From NCBI GenBank assembly GCA_021927905.1, contig BLLK01000058.1, positions 310,001 through 374,000 on the forward strand: a stretch of 64,000 nt of DNA. Reading direction: 5' to 3'. Position numbers and translations under genes: made by a program. Of the stretch, positions 35,101 through 45,125 are shown piece after piece (position 1 is the stretch's first letter; each line of letters starts with the position of its first letter). Under the pieces are notes generated by a model that saw only the letters and a list, made by a program, of their open reading frames with translations, made no database searches and had not been told where the DNA came from. This DNA is from Chaetoceros tenuissimus (Eukaryota; Bacillariophyta; Thalassiosirophyceae; Chaetocerotales; Chaetocerotaceae).

Positions 35101-35809
35101 TCCACCAGCATTCCCATCACCAGCACCAAAATCTGGTATCGACGCATTAATGGATAATGATTTCCTCTCTGGAATTTCAAAGCAATTCAAGAATATGATG
35201 GGCGAAAATACTGAAGAAGCTCAATCATCTGTTGAAAATGCCCCAATCCCAACCCCAGCACCAATTCCTAATAATGTCGATGTAGATACATACTCTGAGA
35301 TGGCTGATGTTGTGAAGGAGGAATTAGAGTCAGCTATGAAACCAGAACTTCTCAATCGTATTGATGAAATTGTAATATTTTCTCCTTTGGGAGCTTCTGA
35401 GCTTGCATCTGTGGCTTCACTTCTAATAAATAAGACTAGAGAAAGAGCACAAGAAGAAAGAAAGATTGATATTACTGTTGCTCCAAATCTTCTTGAAAAG
35501 GTAATTGTCGAAGGAGGACTTAATGCTGCACAATTTGGAGCTCGTCCAATGCGTAGAGCTGTCCAGAGATTCTTTGAAGATACTGTTAGTGATGCAATTA
35601 TTAGAGGCTTTGTGAAGGAAGGAGAAAAGGCAATTGTAGCTGTAGAAGGCGATGGTGTGAAAATCACAAGAATGTCAGACAATCAGAGTATCTTACTGGA
35701 GGTAGATGATGGCAGTGGCGGCATTGGAAGCGCTAGATCAACTCCTTCCGAAGTAGTCAATGGAGCATCTGAGCAAAGACCAGCACTTCAAACAGCTGAA
35801 TGGAATTAG
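32158..35809 (+). CDS. Plastid Hsp100/Clp ATPase with an STI1-like insert
   Basis: Five exons: 32158-33124, 33242-33277, 33356-34302, 34371-34503 and 34572-35809, giving about 1,106 residues in one frame. A signal peptide ends in SSQAF, the AF-type plastid motif. A Clp N-domain follows ([21 protein letters not shown]). AAA1 has GEPGVGKT (encoded by the 36-nt exon), [12 protein letters not shown] and Walker [14 protein letters not shown]2 has [31 protein letters not shown] and [11 protein letters not shown]. Two things are odd. The middle domain between the ATPase modules, present in ClpB and in short form in ClpC, is essentially absent. Inside AAA2, between TSNVGS and the ELLNRIDE segment, about 170 residues replace the place where ClpC and ClpA carry their ClpP-docking loop. 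The insert includes an STI1/DP-like helical stretch ([27 protein letters not shown]) and Pro-rich linkers. The protein is an unfoldase of the plastid; its partner protease is uncertain. Confidence 0.9.
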
Positions 35810-36103
35810 AATAATGTCAAAATAAATAGATGCTAGCCTTGATTGCCACTTATAGATAGGCTAAAATACGTTAAGAAGTTCAAATGACTATACAGGCAAA
35901 CTTTAGTTTTAAAAATAACCCTGTGATTGGGGGCGTGCGATTTTCGCAATAGTCGCACAAGCAAATTGATGGAATGAACTTATTCATCCCTATTATTACA
36001 CCACAATGGTCATACGATTGAAGTTTCTCGTATCAACCAATTTTTTGACCTAATCCTTCCAATTCGAATATGTATATATGTTTTATTTGGTTGGACATGT
36101 TGC
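35810..36103. other. Convergent 3' region
   Basis: Shared 3' flank of the Clp gene and the antenna gene. No feature is seen except short TG/TA-rich sequence. Confidence 0.4.
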
Positions 36104-36948
36104 TTAGAACATTGGGTTTCCAGCAAGAGCTGGAACAGATCCTGGAATATTAGCAGCAGCAACGAAAGACATGATAGAAATCATAGCAAGACGTCCGTTG
36201 TTCAATTCACGGCTCTGTTTAACCTTGAGTTGTTCAGGATTTACAGTGGAGAAATCAATTGGTGGGAAAACAATGGTTGGAAGATCTCCTCCCTTGGTGT
36301 AGTGAACTCCCTTACACTCAGTGATGATCTCAGCAAGGAGGATTGTGAAATAAATTTGTTGCTTTCCACCTTCTGGTACTGCATCCCATGCATCAAGTGG
36401 CTTCATAGTGGAAAGGGACTCGAAGGAAACATCTGAAGAAAGCATTCCTGGGAAGTGGATTCCTGCAGCCTGTACAAGGTATCCAGTGGTTGCAAGCATA
36501 GCAACACGGGAGTGCTTAAGCTCTGCAGCACGGAACCAAGCAAGAGTAGACTCAGATCCAAGAGTAGCAAGCTTAAGTGGATCATAAAGTCCGAATGGAG
36601 CAGTTACTCCAGGCATGTCCTCAACCTTTGCGTTGAGAGCAACATTGGTGCGTGCCTACAACAGGAAAGCTTTTGTTAGAAATGAAAATAAGGCAAAGAA
36701 TGATTTCCACCCTATGATTCTTCAATTTAGCCTATGAACTGCACATCATTAACTTGTGAACTTTTCAGAGAAACTCAACCTTCACTTTCTCATTCATCAA
36801 AATGTCTCTTCACACAATTATTTCATATCTCATCTTTTTCTCAATATTTTCGAACGAGAAACACGCAATTCAACACACATACCTGCTGAGCAGGAGCAAA
36901 AGCAGCAGCAGAGCCAGCAAGAGCAAGGAAAAGAGCAGAAACCTTCAT
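36104..36948 (-). CDS. Fucoxanthin-chlorophyll a/c antenna protein
   Basis: Two exons: 36883-36948 and 36104-36655, separated by a 227-nt intron. Exon 1 encodes exactly the 22-residue signal peptide plus AAAFAPAQQ with the plastid motif; the mature protein begins at or near FAP. The total is 205 residues, usual for Lhcf proteins. Light-harvesting helices A and C carry the chlorophyll-binding motifs ELKHSRVAM and ELNNGRLAMI; the middle helix has YFTILLAEIITECK. The product binds fucoxanthin and chlorophylls a and c in the thylakoid and passes energy to the photosystems. Codon use is strongly biased toward frequent codons, as expected of a very highly expressed gene. The subfamily is probably Lhcf, though Lhcr is not excluded. 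Confidence 0.93.
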
Positions 36949-37296
36949 ATTGATATTGTAGTTGTTGAATTTTGCAGTAAAATCAGACTTGGTTTTGTTG
37001 CGTCTTTCGCTTGTACCATAGTAAAGTACGACGGTTACATACGCGTATCTTCAGGTTGCTTGAAGTTCAATCCAAAAGCTGAAGGAAAGTTTGTAGATGA
37101 AAGAGATAAGAAGGGAAGGAAAAGAGAGAAGGTCTAGATCTCTTTTCCTTCCCTTCTCTTCTTTTCTCTGGAGTCAACAGTAGAAGTCAGCATTGGTCAT
37201 TTTTTATGGCATTTTTTTATTACATAAAAAATAAATATATAACTTTATCACAGTAATCAGCACATTTTTGAGTGAAAGATCTTCTATTTTATAGCT
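36949..37296. promoter_or_regulatory. FCP promoter and ArgRS 3' flank
   Basis: 348 bp that must hold the upstream region of the antenna gene and the 3' end of the arginyl-tRNA synthetase transcript. A 19-bp inverted repeat lies inside it (listed separately). No light-responsive element can be named from sequence alone. Confidence 0.5.
37109..37157. repeat. Inverted repeat, purine arm and pyrimidine arm
   Basis: Perfect 19-bp arms at 37109-37127 and 37139-37157 with an 11-nt loop. One arm is all purine (AGAAGGGAAGGAAAAGAGA). It could form a stable hairpin in the ArgRS transcript 3' end, or triplex-type DNA in front of the antenna gene. Its function is not known. Confidence 0.85.
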
Positions 37297-39706
37297 TTAA
37301 AGTCTCTCAACTACCTTGATTCCAAGAAGACCCATTAGCAATCTAATAGTTCCAGCGGTAACAGTACAGAGTGAAAGGCGACTAGCCTTGATCTCCTCAG
37401 TCTCAGCATTGTTCACAGAACAAGCTTCATAGAATTTATTAAACATTTGACTTGTCTCAAATAAATAGTCACATAATCTATTTGGATATAGATCATTTTC
37501 TACTTCACTAAGGACATCTGGAAGCTTCACAAGATTTCTAATAAGTTGAGTTTCTGCTTCATCCGTGATGACAATATCTGCAGGTTCTGGCCATTGAACT
37601 GATTGACCTTCCTCTTGTCCAGTCGCCTTTCTTACGATACCGCAAATTCTAGCATATGCATATAACATATAAGGTGCAGTGTTTCCATTCAGACTAAGCA
37701 TGCGCTCATAGCTAAACTTGTAGTTTGACTCTCTATTCATTGAAAGATCAGCGTATTTCACAGCTCCAATTCCTACAGTCTTCACAACCTCCTTTACATC
37801 ATCTGGAAGCTCCGCTTCAGGATCCTCTCGTCTTGATCTTACATCTTCTCCAGCAATTCTCACTGCTTCATCAAGGAGATCACGAAGCTTTACAGTATCA
37901 CCTGAACGAGTTGCAAATTTCTTTCCATCTTCACCTTGAACAAGTCCAAATGGCACGTGTTCAAGAGAAACAGTCTCCGGTAAGAATCCAGCTTTCTTAG
38001 CAGCCGCGAAAACCATTTCAAAATGCTGCGATTGCCCAGCATCTGTTACATAAAGAACTCTATCTGCTTTCTCTCCATCATCAAATTCTGTGCGATGACG
38101 AATTGCTGCTAAATCTGTGGTTGCATAGTTGAATCCACCATCTGATTTACGAACAAGCATTGGTAGAGGGGAGCCATCACGATTTGTATACCCGTCAAGG
38201 AAGACAGCAGTAGCTCCATCACTTTCCACTGCCAATTCTTGTTTTTCCAAATCATCAATTACTCCATTTAGGAAAGGATTGTAAAAAGACTCTCCACGCT
38301 CTTCAAGTCCCTTAATATTCAATGCATCGTAAATCTACATTTCGAATGTTACCGGAGAGGATTGAGTCACACATATTTCTCACATTTATGCCAATTGGAT
38401 TGCATAGTAATAAATAGCTACTCACCTTTTGATATTCTACACGACTAGCTGCACACAAAGACTCCCATGCTGCCAAAGCTTCTGCATCTCCAGCTTGGAG
38501 CTTCACCACACCTTCACGTGATCTGACCTTGAAATCATCATCCTTATCAAATCTCTGTTTTGCAGCCTTATACAAAGTCACCAAATCACCTAGGTCTACA
38601 TTTTGTGAAGTTTCTTTATTCAATGCAGCTGGGAATTCATCACGAAGATGCTCTACAAGCATACCAAATTGAGTACCCCAATCTCCAACATGATTCAAAC
38701 GTACGACATCATGTCCAGAGAACTCCAAGACATTTGAAAGTGTATCTCCAATGATTGTTGATCTCAAGTGACCAACATGCATTTCCTTTGCAATATTTGG
38801 TGATGAAAAATCCACTACAATCTTTTTCTTGTTTCTATTTTTGGATAAAAGATTAGAAACAATGCACGAAATTGGATGGAAATTCAAAACTAAAAGAACT
38901 CACCCAACAACAGGGACTGAAAGTCTCTCAGGATCCTTAGCCATGCCTTGGACAGATTTCTCAAGATATTCCTTCTTGAAACGAAGATTGATAAAACCAG
39001 GACCAGCAATCTCTGGTTCTTCCATGATATCTCCAATAATAGGACGCAATCCATCTACAATCTTGGTCGCACAATCTCTAGGAGACATTCCTACATTCTT
39101 TGCCAGACCCATTGCAGCATTACATTGATAGTCTCCAAAGTCTAATCTAGTAGCAGGTGTCACCATAGCATCATTGATTCCAAATGGAGTAGCTGCTTCA
39201 GCTGCAGCATCTGCAATTTTATCCTTTTCTTCTTGACTCATTTGTGGTTCCTCATTCTCTTCTACAGGAGCCGCATCTTCTTGCTGCTTCTTCTTTTTCT
39301 TCTTCTTCTTTTTCTTTGGTTCAAGCTTTGCCAAAGCTGCTGCTCTAGCAACTTCCTTTGGATCAAATGAATCATTCAATACCTTGACTACACTTTCCTT
39401 GATAAAATCAATACCAACAAGTGAATCCGATGCAACCTCTGCAGTTGTAGACATGTACAACTTGGAACTTGCATTTACTTTTTGAACAATAGAAGAAGTA
39501 GATCCAGAGATGATATGCGAGAATTGCGGAGATACATTTTGAGTAGTGGTAGATGGCACAAAAGAGGTTGCACGAGTTGCCAAAGTAGCCCGAGCTTGTC
39601 GACGAAGATTTGGTCCAATGAATGCTCTCGCTGCAGATTGGAACATTGTCAACAACAGGATAGATTTTGATACCCTAATCTGCATAGTATGTAAAAAAGA
39701 TTTCAA
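37297..39706 (-). CDS. Arginyl-tRNA synthetase, plastid-type presequence
   Basis: Three exons: 38904-39706, 38426-38834 and 37297-38334, all joined in frame, for about 749 residues. It is a class I synthetase that charges tRNA-Arg. The HIGH-type motif appears as [15 protein letters not shown] in exon 2, with [13 protein letters not shown] after it; the KMSK position is the degenerate [12 protein letters not shown] seen in many ArgRS. The Arg N-domain ([21 protein letters not shown]) lies in exon 1, and the DALR anticodon domain in exon 3 ([11 protein letters not shown]). The N-terminus is a signal peptide ending AARAFIGP, an AF-type plastid motif, probably starting at the second Met (39685). 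A Lys-rich run (about 13 K) after residue 130 is an unusual insert. It is probably plastid-directed, perhaps dual with mitochondria. Confidence 0.92.
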
Positions 39707-40050
39707 GCTGTTATTTCACTATGATACCAATTACTTTCTTTTGTTATCTGATAGAATAGTTTTCTCTTTCATTTTCATTACTTACGTACATATCACATCA
39801 TCACACACTTTTTTCGTGGTTCGTACGAACCACGAAACAATCAATCGACATTGTGCGTCAGTATAGCCATCAAATTTCTAGCTAGCCAACAAATAGAATT
39901 CTTTTTGCTTCTTATTGGTCGTACGTACTTGTGTTTCCTCCGCGAGAATTTTTTGAAGACGAACGAAGAGAGAGAGAGGCACTCTCACTCGACGAGGTTG
40001 ACAACACAAACATTCCATAAGAAGAATAATACAATCATATACAAACTAAA
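39707..40050. promoter_or_regulatory. Divergent promoter region with palindrome
   Basis: 344 bp between the start of ArgRS and the start of the next plus-strand gene. Contains the 26-bp palindrome at 39812-39837. The promoter role is inferred from position. Confidence 0.5.
39812..39837. repeat. Perfect 26-bp palindrome
   Basis: Two 13-bp arms (TTTCGTGGTTCGT and its reverse complement) meet without a spacer. It lies about 105 bp upstream of the ArgRS start and about 215 bp upstream of the opposite gene. A symmetric site for a dimeric DNA-binding protein is the natural reading. Confidence 0.9.
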
Positions 40051-41058
40051 ATGAAACCAAGATCGACACAAAATTCAAACAATCACAATAATAGAATGAT
40101 TTCAGACGACGAGATTGCAGTTGCGAAGAATAGGTTCCAGGCAAACATTAGCAAAAGAATTGCAGTTCTAGTTCTCAAGCATGGCTACAGTCGTGCCCGT
40201 GCTGCCGCTCTTATTCTCGACCAGATCCGCCAAACTGACGCCCCTCCTAGTGACAATGAGGTAAGTCTATGCATATGGAAACTATTCAAGTGAACTTTTC
40301 ATGGCGTAGAAAGGGATTAGTTCCTTTACACAACATGATGATGAAGTAGGAATTCTTCGGAATTTACAAAAATTCTTACCCCTTCCCTTTTCTTTCCCTT
40401 TTGAAATTAGGTTTTTAGAGTAATGCATAATCTTGGCCTTGGTGAACAAGCTGCAACTCAATGTATTACAGTAGCAAATGCATTGAAAAGATTAGAGAAT
40501 GAAAATGGATACACTAGAGCTAAGGCGATCAATTATTTATCGTCATGCCTCACCACTATGAAATTGCTTGGTTCGGTGGAAAGGACAAAATCGGACAATG
40601 CTCTCTTTTCATCCACTATCAATTCTTCTTCTTCTTCAACTAATTCACTACTTACAATGGATTCGCCATCGTCATCATCAATTGTATCATCATCCTCTTC
40701 AAGCACAATCAAATCATCTCTTCCACGTCCAAGAACTGGAAGAAGAAACTCTTCCAAGAATAATCTTAAACATCATAAATCATCGAGACTATTGTCCAAA
40801 CCACCAAAACCACAGAAAAAGAGAAAGGATGAGAATATCATTGCATCAACAAATGACGGTAATCACACAGCACAAAGCACTGTAGAAAAGGCAATTTTCG
40901 AAAAAGAACAAGAAGTAGTACAACAAATAACTAGGAGTAACAACAAAACTCCTTCTCCAAATGTAGCAAGAGGTAAACGTGTGAATGCACACAGAGAGCA
41001 TGATGTCATGGAGGTCAATGCTCAACCTACCAAGAGACAGCGTCTAGACAGTATTTAA
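40051..41058 (+). CDS. Low-complexity hypothetical protein with a helical N-domain
   Basis: Two exons, 40051-40260 and 40411-41058, joined in phase for 285 residues. The N-terminal 120 residues form a helical region with two similar halves: KRIAVLVLKHGYSRARAAALIL in exon 1 and LGEQAATQCITVANALKRLENENGYTRAKAINYL in exon 2. Both contain HGYSRARA/NGYTRAKA, so the domain may be an internal repeat, with the intron between the halves. The rest is a poly-Ser stretch and Lys/Arg-rich segments (RPRTGRRNSSKN, PPKPQKKRKDEN, PTKRQRLDS) that look like nuclear-import signals. No family was recognised; a nuclear regulator is plausible. Confidence 0.7.
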
Positions 41059-41353
41059 ACAGTGCTACTTTCTTTGTATGTGGAGGATGGAAAACTTATA
41101 CCATCAATTCCACAAGAAGTAAGCTCTCATATCTCCTGTAATATGCTTTATGTTTATAAATTACAATAGATAGAACGTAAATGTACTAATGTAACCTACA
41201 AAGATGAAATACTTTACACTAGGAATCATAGCATAGTAAAAGTTTGAAGCAAATGAAAGTTATACAAAAGTATTAAAATGTATATGTAATGTGACCATAA
41301 AATGTACGTAATCAAATGTAATCTACATAATTTGATATTCACAGTCGTGACCC
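41059..41353. other. Convergent 3' region
   Basis: Shared 3' flank of the low-complexity gene and the first ShKT-like gene; AT-rich with no feature seen. Confidence 0.4.
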
Positions 41354-42684
41354 CTAACATCGACCGCATGTTTCTGGACATTTCAATGAAATTCTACGCC
41401 GGCTGCATCTCCTTGTCGTGTTCTTCCTACGTGCCCATGAGCAAGCTCTGACCTTTTTGAGGTTGAACAATTTCAGAAAAGTGTACTTTGAATTGTCCAT
41501 GCAACAAGTAGAAGGAGTTCCACATGTCATTCGACAATTTTCGAGGGCGCCTGGCTTTCCACAGCGAACATCTTTGTTTTTACCGATCCACTCACAATCT
41601 TTGTGCTCTTTATCAAGACGGAATGAAGGATTATCTTTACGAGCACACTTGTTGCAGGTTTGTCTGCAATTCTCAAAAACAAATTTGCCATCTTCTTCTT
41701 GTCTCTTGCAGCGCTTGTCTGGATCTTCTGATACCCACTTAGCGCAAGTTTTCCCATCAAGGCCCATAAACTTGTAGTCTGCAGAATCAGCGCATGAAGA
41801 ATCGTCAGACAATCTTGATTCGATAGCAGCGATATCGATATGTGAGCAAGAGTTTTCCAAGAGGTATTGGCAGTGTTCTTTCTGCTCAGTAGTAAGCGAG
41901 GCTACATCACGGGTTTCAAGTGGACCAACACAGCCCATCGAGGAGTCAAATGAAAAAGTTGCAGAACCCTGTGGATCAAAATACCCAAACGGAGATGAAG
42001 AGCTGTCACAACTCTTACCAGTATCTATCGAAATACTGCCATCAGCAATTTTTTTCTCTTTCTCGATTAGGTCTTGGAGGGAATAGCATGGGCATTTATA
42101 TTCTTTAATCATGTCACATGATTTTGCCAATAAATCCGAGCAAGTTTTAGCTTGTTCCGAATCTATCAAATGTACCATATCTAACTCTTGGCATGTGTAG
42201 TGTGACTGATCATCAGACAAAGAATCAACTTCTTCTGCTGCATACCCTTCGTAATTCCAACCTGGAATCAAATCTCTGAAGTGCTCAGCATCCATTAAAA
42301 TCAGTGAGATTGTTGGTTTATCGAGAGAGCATGACCTATCACGAAGGTAATCTTTTGACTTCCTTTTGATTCGATCCATCATTTTATTTATCGGCTGACA
42401 GGGGCATGATATAGCTGGTGATTGTTCAGTAGTCGAAGCCAATGATGATTCCTGAATAGCATTTAGAGGCACGTCGACAGAACTATCTGTAGCATTTGCA
42501 CCCTGTTCTGGATTCAATTCAGATGCCTTCGGAAAATATTGAGTCGGCACGATTCATGTTAGCAAGTAATAGAACGGACTTTGACTATTCATCAATCCAT
42601 CAAATAGCATACATCACTTACAGCAACTACCCTTAATAGAATGAAATAGTAGAATGTCAGAGGGGATAGAATAAGCTTTAACAT
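41354..42684 (-). CDS. Secreted Cys-rich protein with ShKT-like domains (paralogue 1)
   Basis: Two exons: 42622-42684, encoding only a 21-residue signal peptide, and 41354-42526; about 411 residues. The mature protein has an N-terminal CPC module (SPAISCPCQ), a second one (YKCPCYSLQDLIEKEKK), and a C-terminal half with three ShKT-like cysteine units: CADSADYKFMGLDGKTCAKW to CRQTCNKC, then DCEWIGKNKDVRC to CRMTC, then the STCCMDNSKYTFLK unit ending in CPETCGRC. Architecture, intron position and spacing match the genes at 43407 and 45126 and the plus-strand gene at 62299. ShKT domains occur in secreted toxins, proteases and prolyl hydroxylases; here no enzyme domain is attached. Possible roles are cell-surface, wall-associated or mating proteins, which is speculative. 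Confidence 0.82.
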
Positions 42685-43406
42685 TGTTGTTGTTTTCTAA
42701 TGTTTACGAAGTAATGAGGTCAAGAAGAAGCGTTCTGTGGAAGCTGGGTAATGGGAAACTCAGTCTCTTCATCGATGAGAAGCCACAAAGCCGCCACCCA
42801 TCGTTTATTTTATTAAAGTTGGATTATGAGAACCTCATTTTTTGTCTAAAGAGCCTATTTGGTTATGTGTAAGGCCGGTTGAAGGCAAATTTAGTTCGAA
42901 ACCTGTATGTGACATTGATATTTCTTTACTCCCCAAAATTCAGATTAAACCATGGAAGAATTATTATCAGCAAATTTCTTACATGTTGCTATGGATTTAA
43001 ATTTTTTTCAATATTCACACCTATCTGAGTTTTATGTTTTATTTGCCTTATTAAATAAGAACAAGTTTAACGGTGTAGGTATCTATTTTGGGACTTCTCT
43101 TCCCGAGAAGGCTGGCATGCAACCTGTCTCGTAGAAATTACCTATGAGAATACAAGATCCCGTTCACATTCGTATTTGTGTTAGTTTAGTGTTTTCCAAA
43201 TGGTAAGCAATGGATGCATAATCGTTGCAACATATTTAGACAATTTATTTCAATTTCTACTCGTATTAGCCTGCAGTATTTCCATTCAAGTAGAAATGCC
43301 GAAATAGTTGTAAAATAAGAAGTAGTTTTAACGACAAAGTCACGACGTCACGACCGTTCTCCTATCAAATGAGAATATCAAGATTCATCATGGAATGATA
43401 AAGATT
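42685..43406. other. Intergenic between ShKT-like paralogues
   Basis: About 720 bp with no supported gene; holds the promoter of paralogue 1 and the 3' flank of paralogue 2. Confidence 0.45.
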
Positions 43407-44634
43407 CTAAGTACACAATCCGCAAGTTTCCGGACAATTCATCGCTATTGAAGTAATTTTGCATCTAAAGTTTGTCTTCCTTTTCTTCGCCCACTTGCAT
43501 CCAAATTTCTTCTTTGCACTGGTGGAGGAAGGGAAAAGTTTGAAGTTATTGTTGTCCATACAACATGTCGATGGATTCGCACAAGTATCTCTACATGCTA
43601 CACGGATCGCTTTCTTAGAACATATGTTCCCCTTTGCTCTTGCCCATTTACAATCTTTGAAATCCTTATTGTTGAATCGAAAAAGCTCATCGTCCTTGCA
43701 GGCGCATTTACTACAAGTCAACCGACATTGCTCAAACATTCTCTTTCCAGTTGCACCGTCAATTTGATTGCAGCGCAAGCTGGGATTAGAAGCTACCCAA
43801 GCACAAGTTTCACTTCTATTGACATCATTTGTACAAATACTTGTCGATAGTTTATCAGTGTCAGAAGGAACATTCACTTCTCGACAAAAGTCATCCATGA
43901 GATCTTTGCAATGAGCGCTTTGTTCCTCTGTGATAATACTACTTTTATCTCCATCCATACATCTGTTATTTTCGAGATCAAGAGAAAAGGTGGGAACATT
44001 GCTTTCAAACTTGTAGATACCGTAGATACTTTCAGTAGGGTCAAGGCAGGTCTTGGAGCTGTCAACATTGATGTCGGTGTTTTCAATACTTTTCTCGAGT
44101 TTCATTAAATCACCAAAGGAATAGCATGGGCATATACGCGAATTTACTTTATCGCATGCCTCCAATAGCAAGTTATGACAAGCCTTTGCTTTGGAGCTAG
44201 GTATCATCCAGGCAGCATCGGACTCTCTACATTCATAGTTATCAGTGGTTGTATCGTATATTGCAGAATAATGAGCATATGGTAGATCATCAATATCAGT
44301 GAAACCTGGTCTTACTCCTTGTCTAGTCGACTTGATATCAATGATGTTAAGGCTTGTATAGGGCGTACTTGCACAAGATGAAGTGCGATGAATATCAAAA
44401 CCAGGTTTATCTATCTTTAACATCACTTCTGTTTCCGAGAAACACGGGCATACGGCAACATCTTCGTTATTGATCTAAAACGTGATCGCATTTTAGTGAG
44501 AAGTAGTCGCTCATTAAAGCATTTCTACCGATTCAACATGAATTCGACTCTAGACTTACTTTCGACACAGCATTTACTACGAGTGTATTCAGAAACATCA
44601 TTCCCAAAGAAATGGGATTGAAACGTGCTTTCAT
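43407..44634 (-). CDS. Secreted Cys-rich protein with ShKT-like domains (paralogue 2)
   Basis: Two exons: 44560-44634 (25 residues, signal peptide) and 43407-44474; about 380 residues. It has the same order as its neighbours: VAVCPCFSE near the start, SRICPCYSFGDLMKLEK in the middle, then ShKT-like units (CTNDVNRSETCAWV to CRLTCSKC; DCKWARAKGNICSKK to CRDTC; STCCMDNNNFKLF to CPETCGLCT). The cysteine patterns are kept while the linkers have diverged widely, so the duplication is not recent. Confidence 0.82.
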
Positions 44635-45125
44635 CTTTAGATTTTATGGAAGGATAAAGAAGTGAAAGTTCTCTCCTTTCTAGCTACTATTCGCACTTCT
44701 GTGAAAGCACTTGAAGAGGAATGCAGTCAGCAGCAGTCACCAAGTGTCCCATTTTCAATGACCCATACGGAGAAGAATGAGTTGAGTCTTACATTGTGAC
44801 AGTGTGACCATCTCAGTATGTGCGACTGAAAAACTGCTGTCATTGTTAGAACCACATACAGCCTTTCCTGTCAGCTCATCTCCATACGACTCACTCTTGT
44901 TTCAAGCATATCTGTCCTTCATTTACAAGTTTTTGAACAAAGCTATTTGGAGGGCGAGAGGTGCCGGTGATAATCAATCATCCTTCACTTGATCCTACTA
45001 GCGAAAAAGTGATGAAATCGCTGTAGAAGAATCGAAATAATGTTTCTTCTATATAAAATTATGTCTAATATAAATTCTATTTCTATCTATAGAAATCATA
45101 ATAATTATATCAATAACATGTCCCC
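44635..45125. other. Intergenic between ShKT-like paralogues
   Basis: About 490 bp with no supported gene. Confidence 0.45.
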
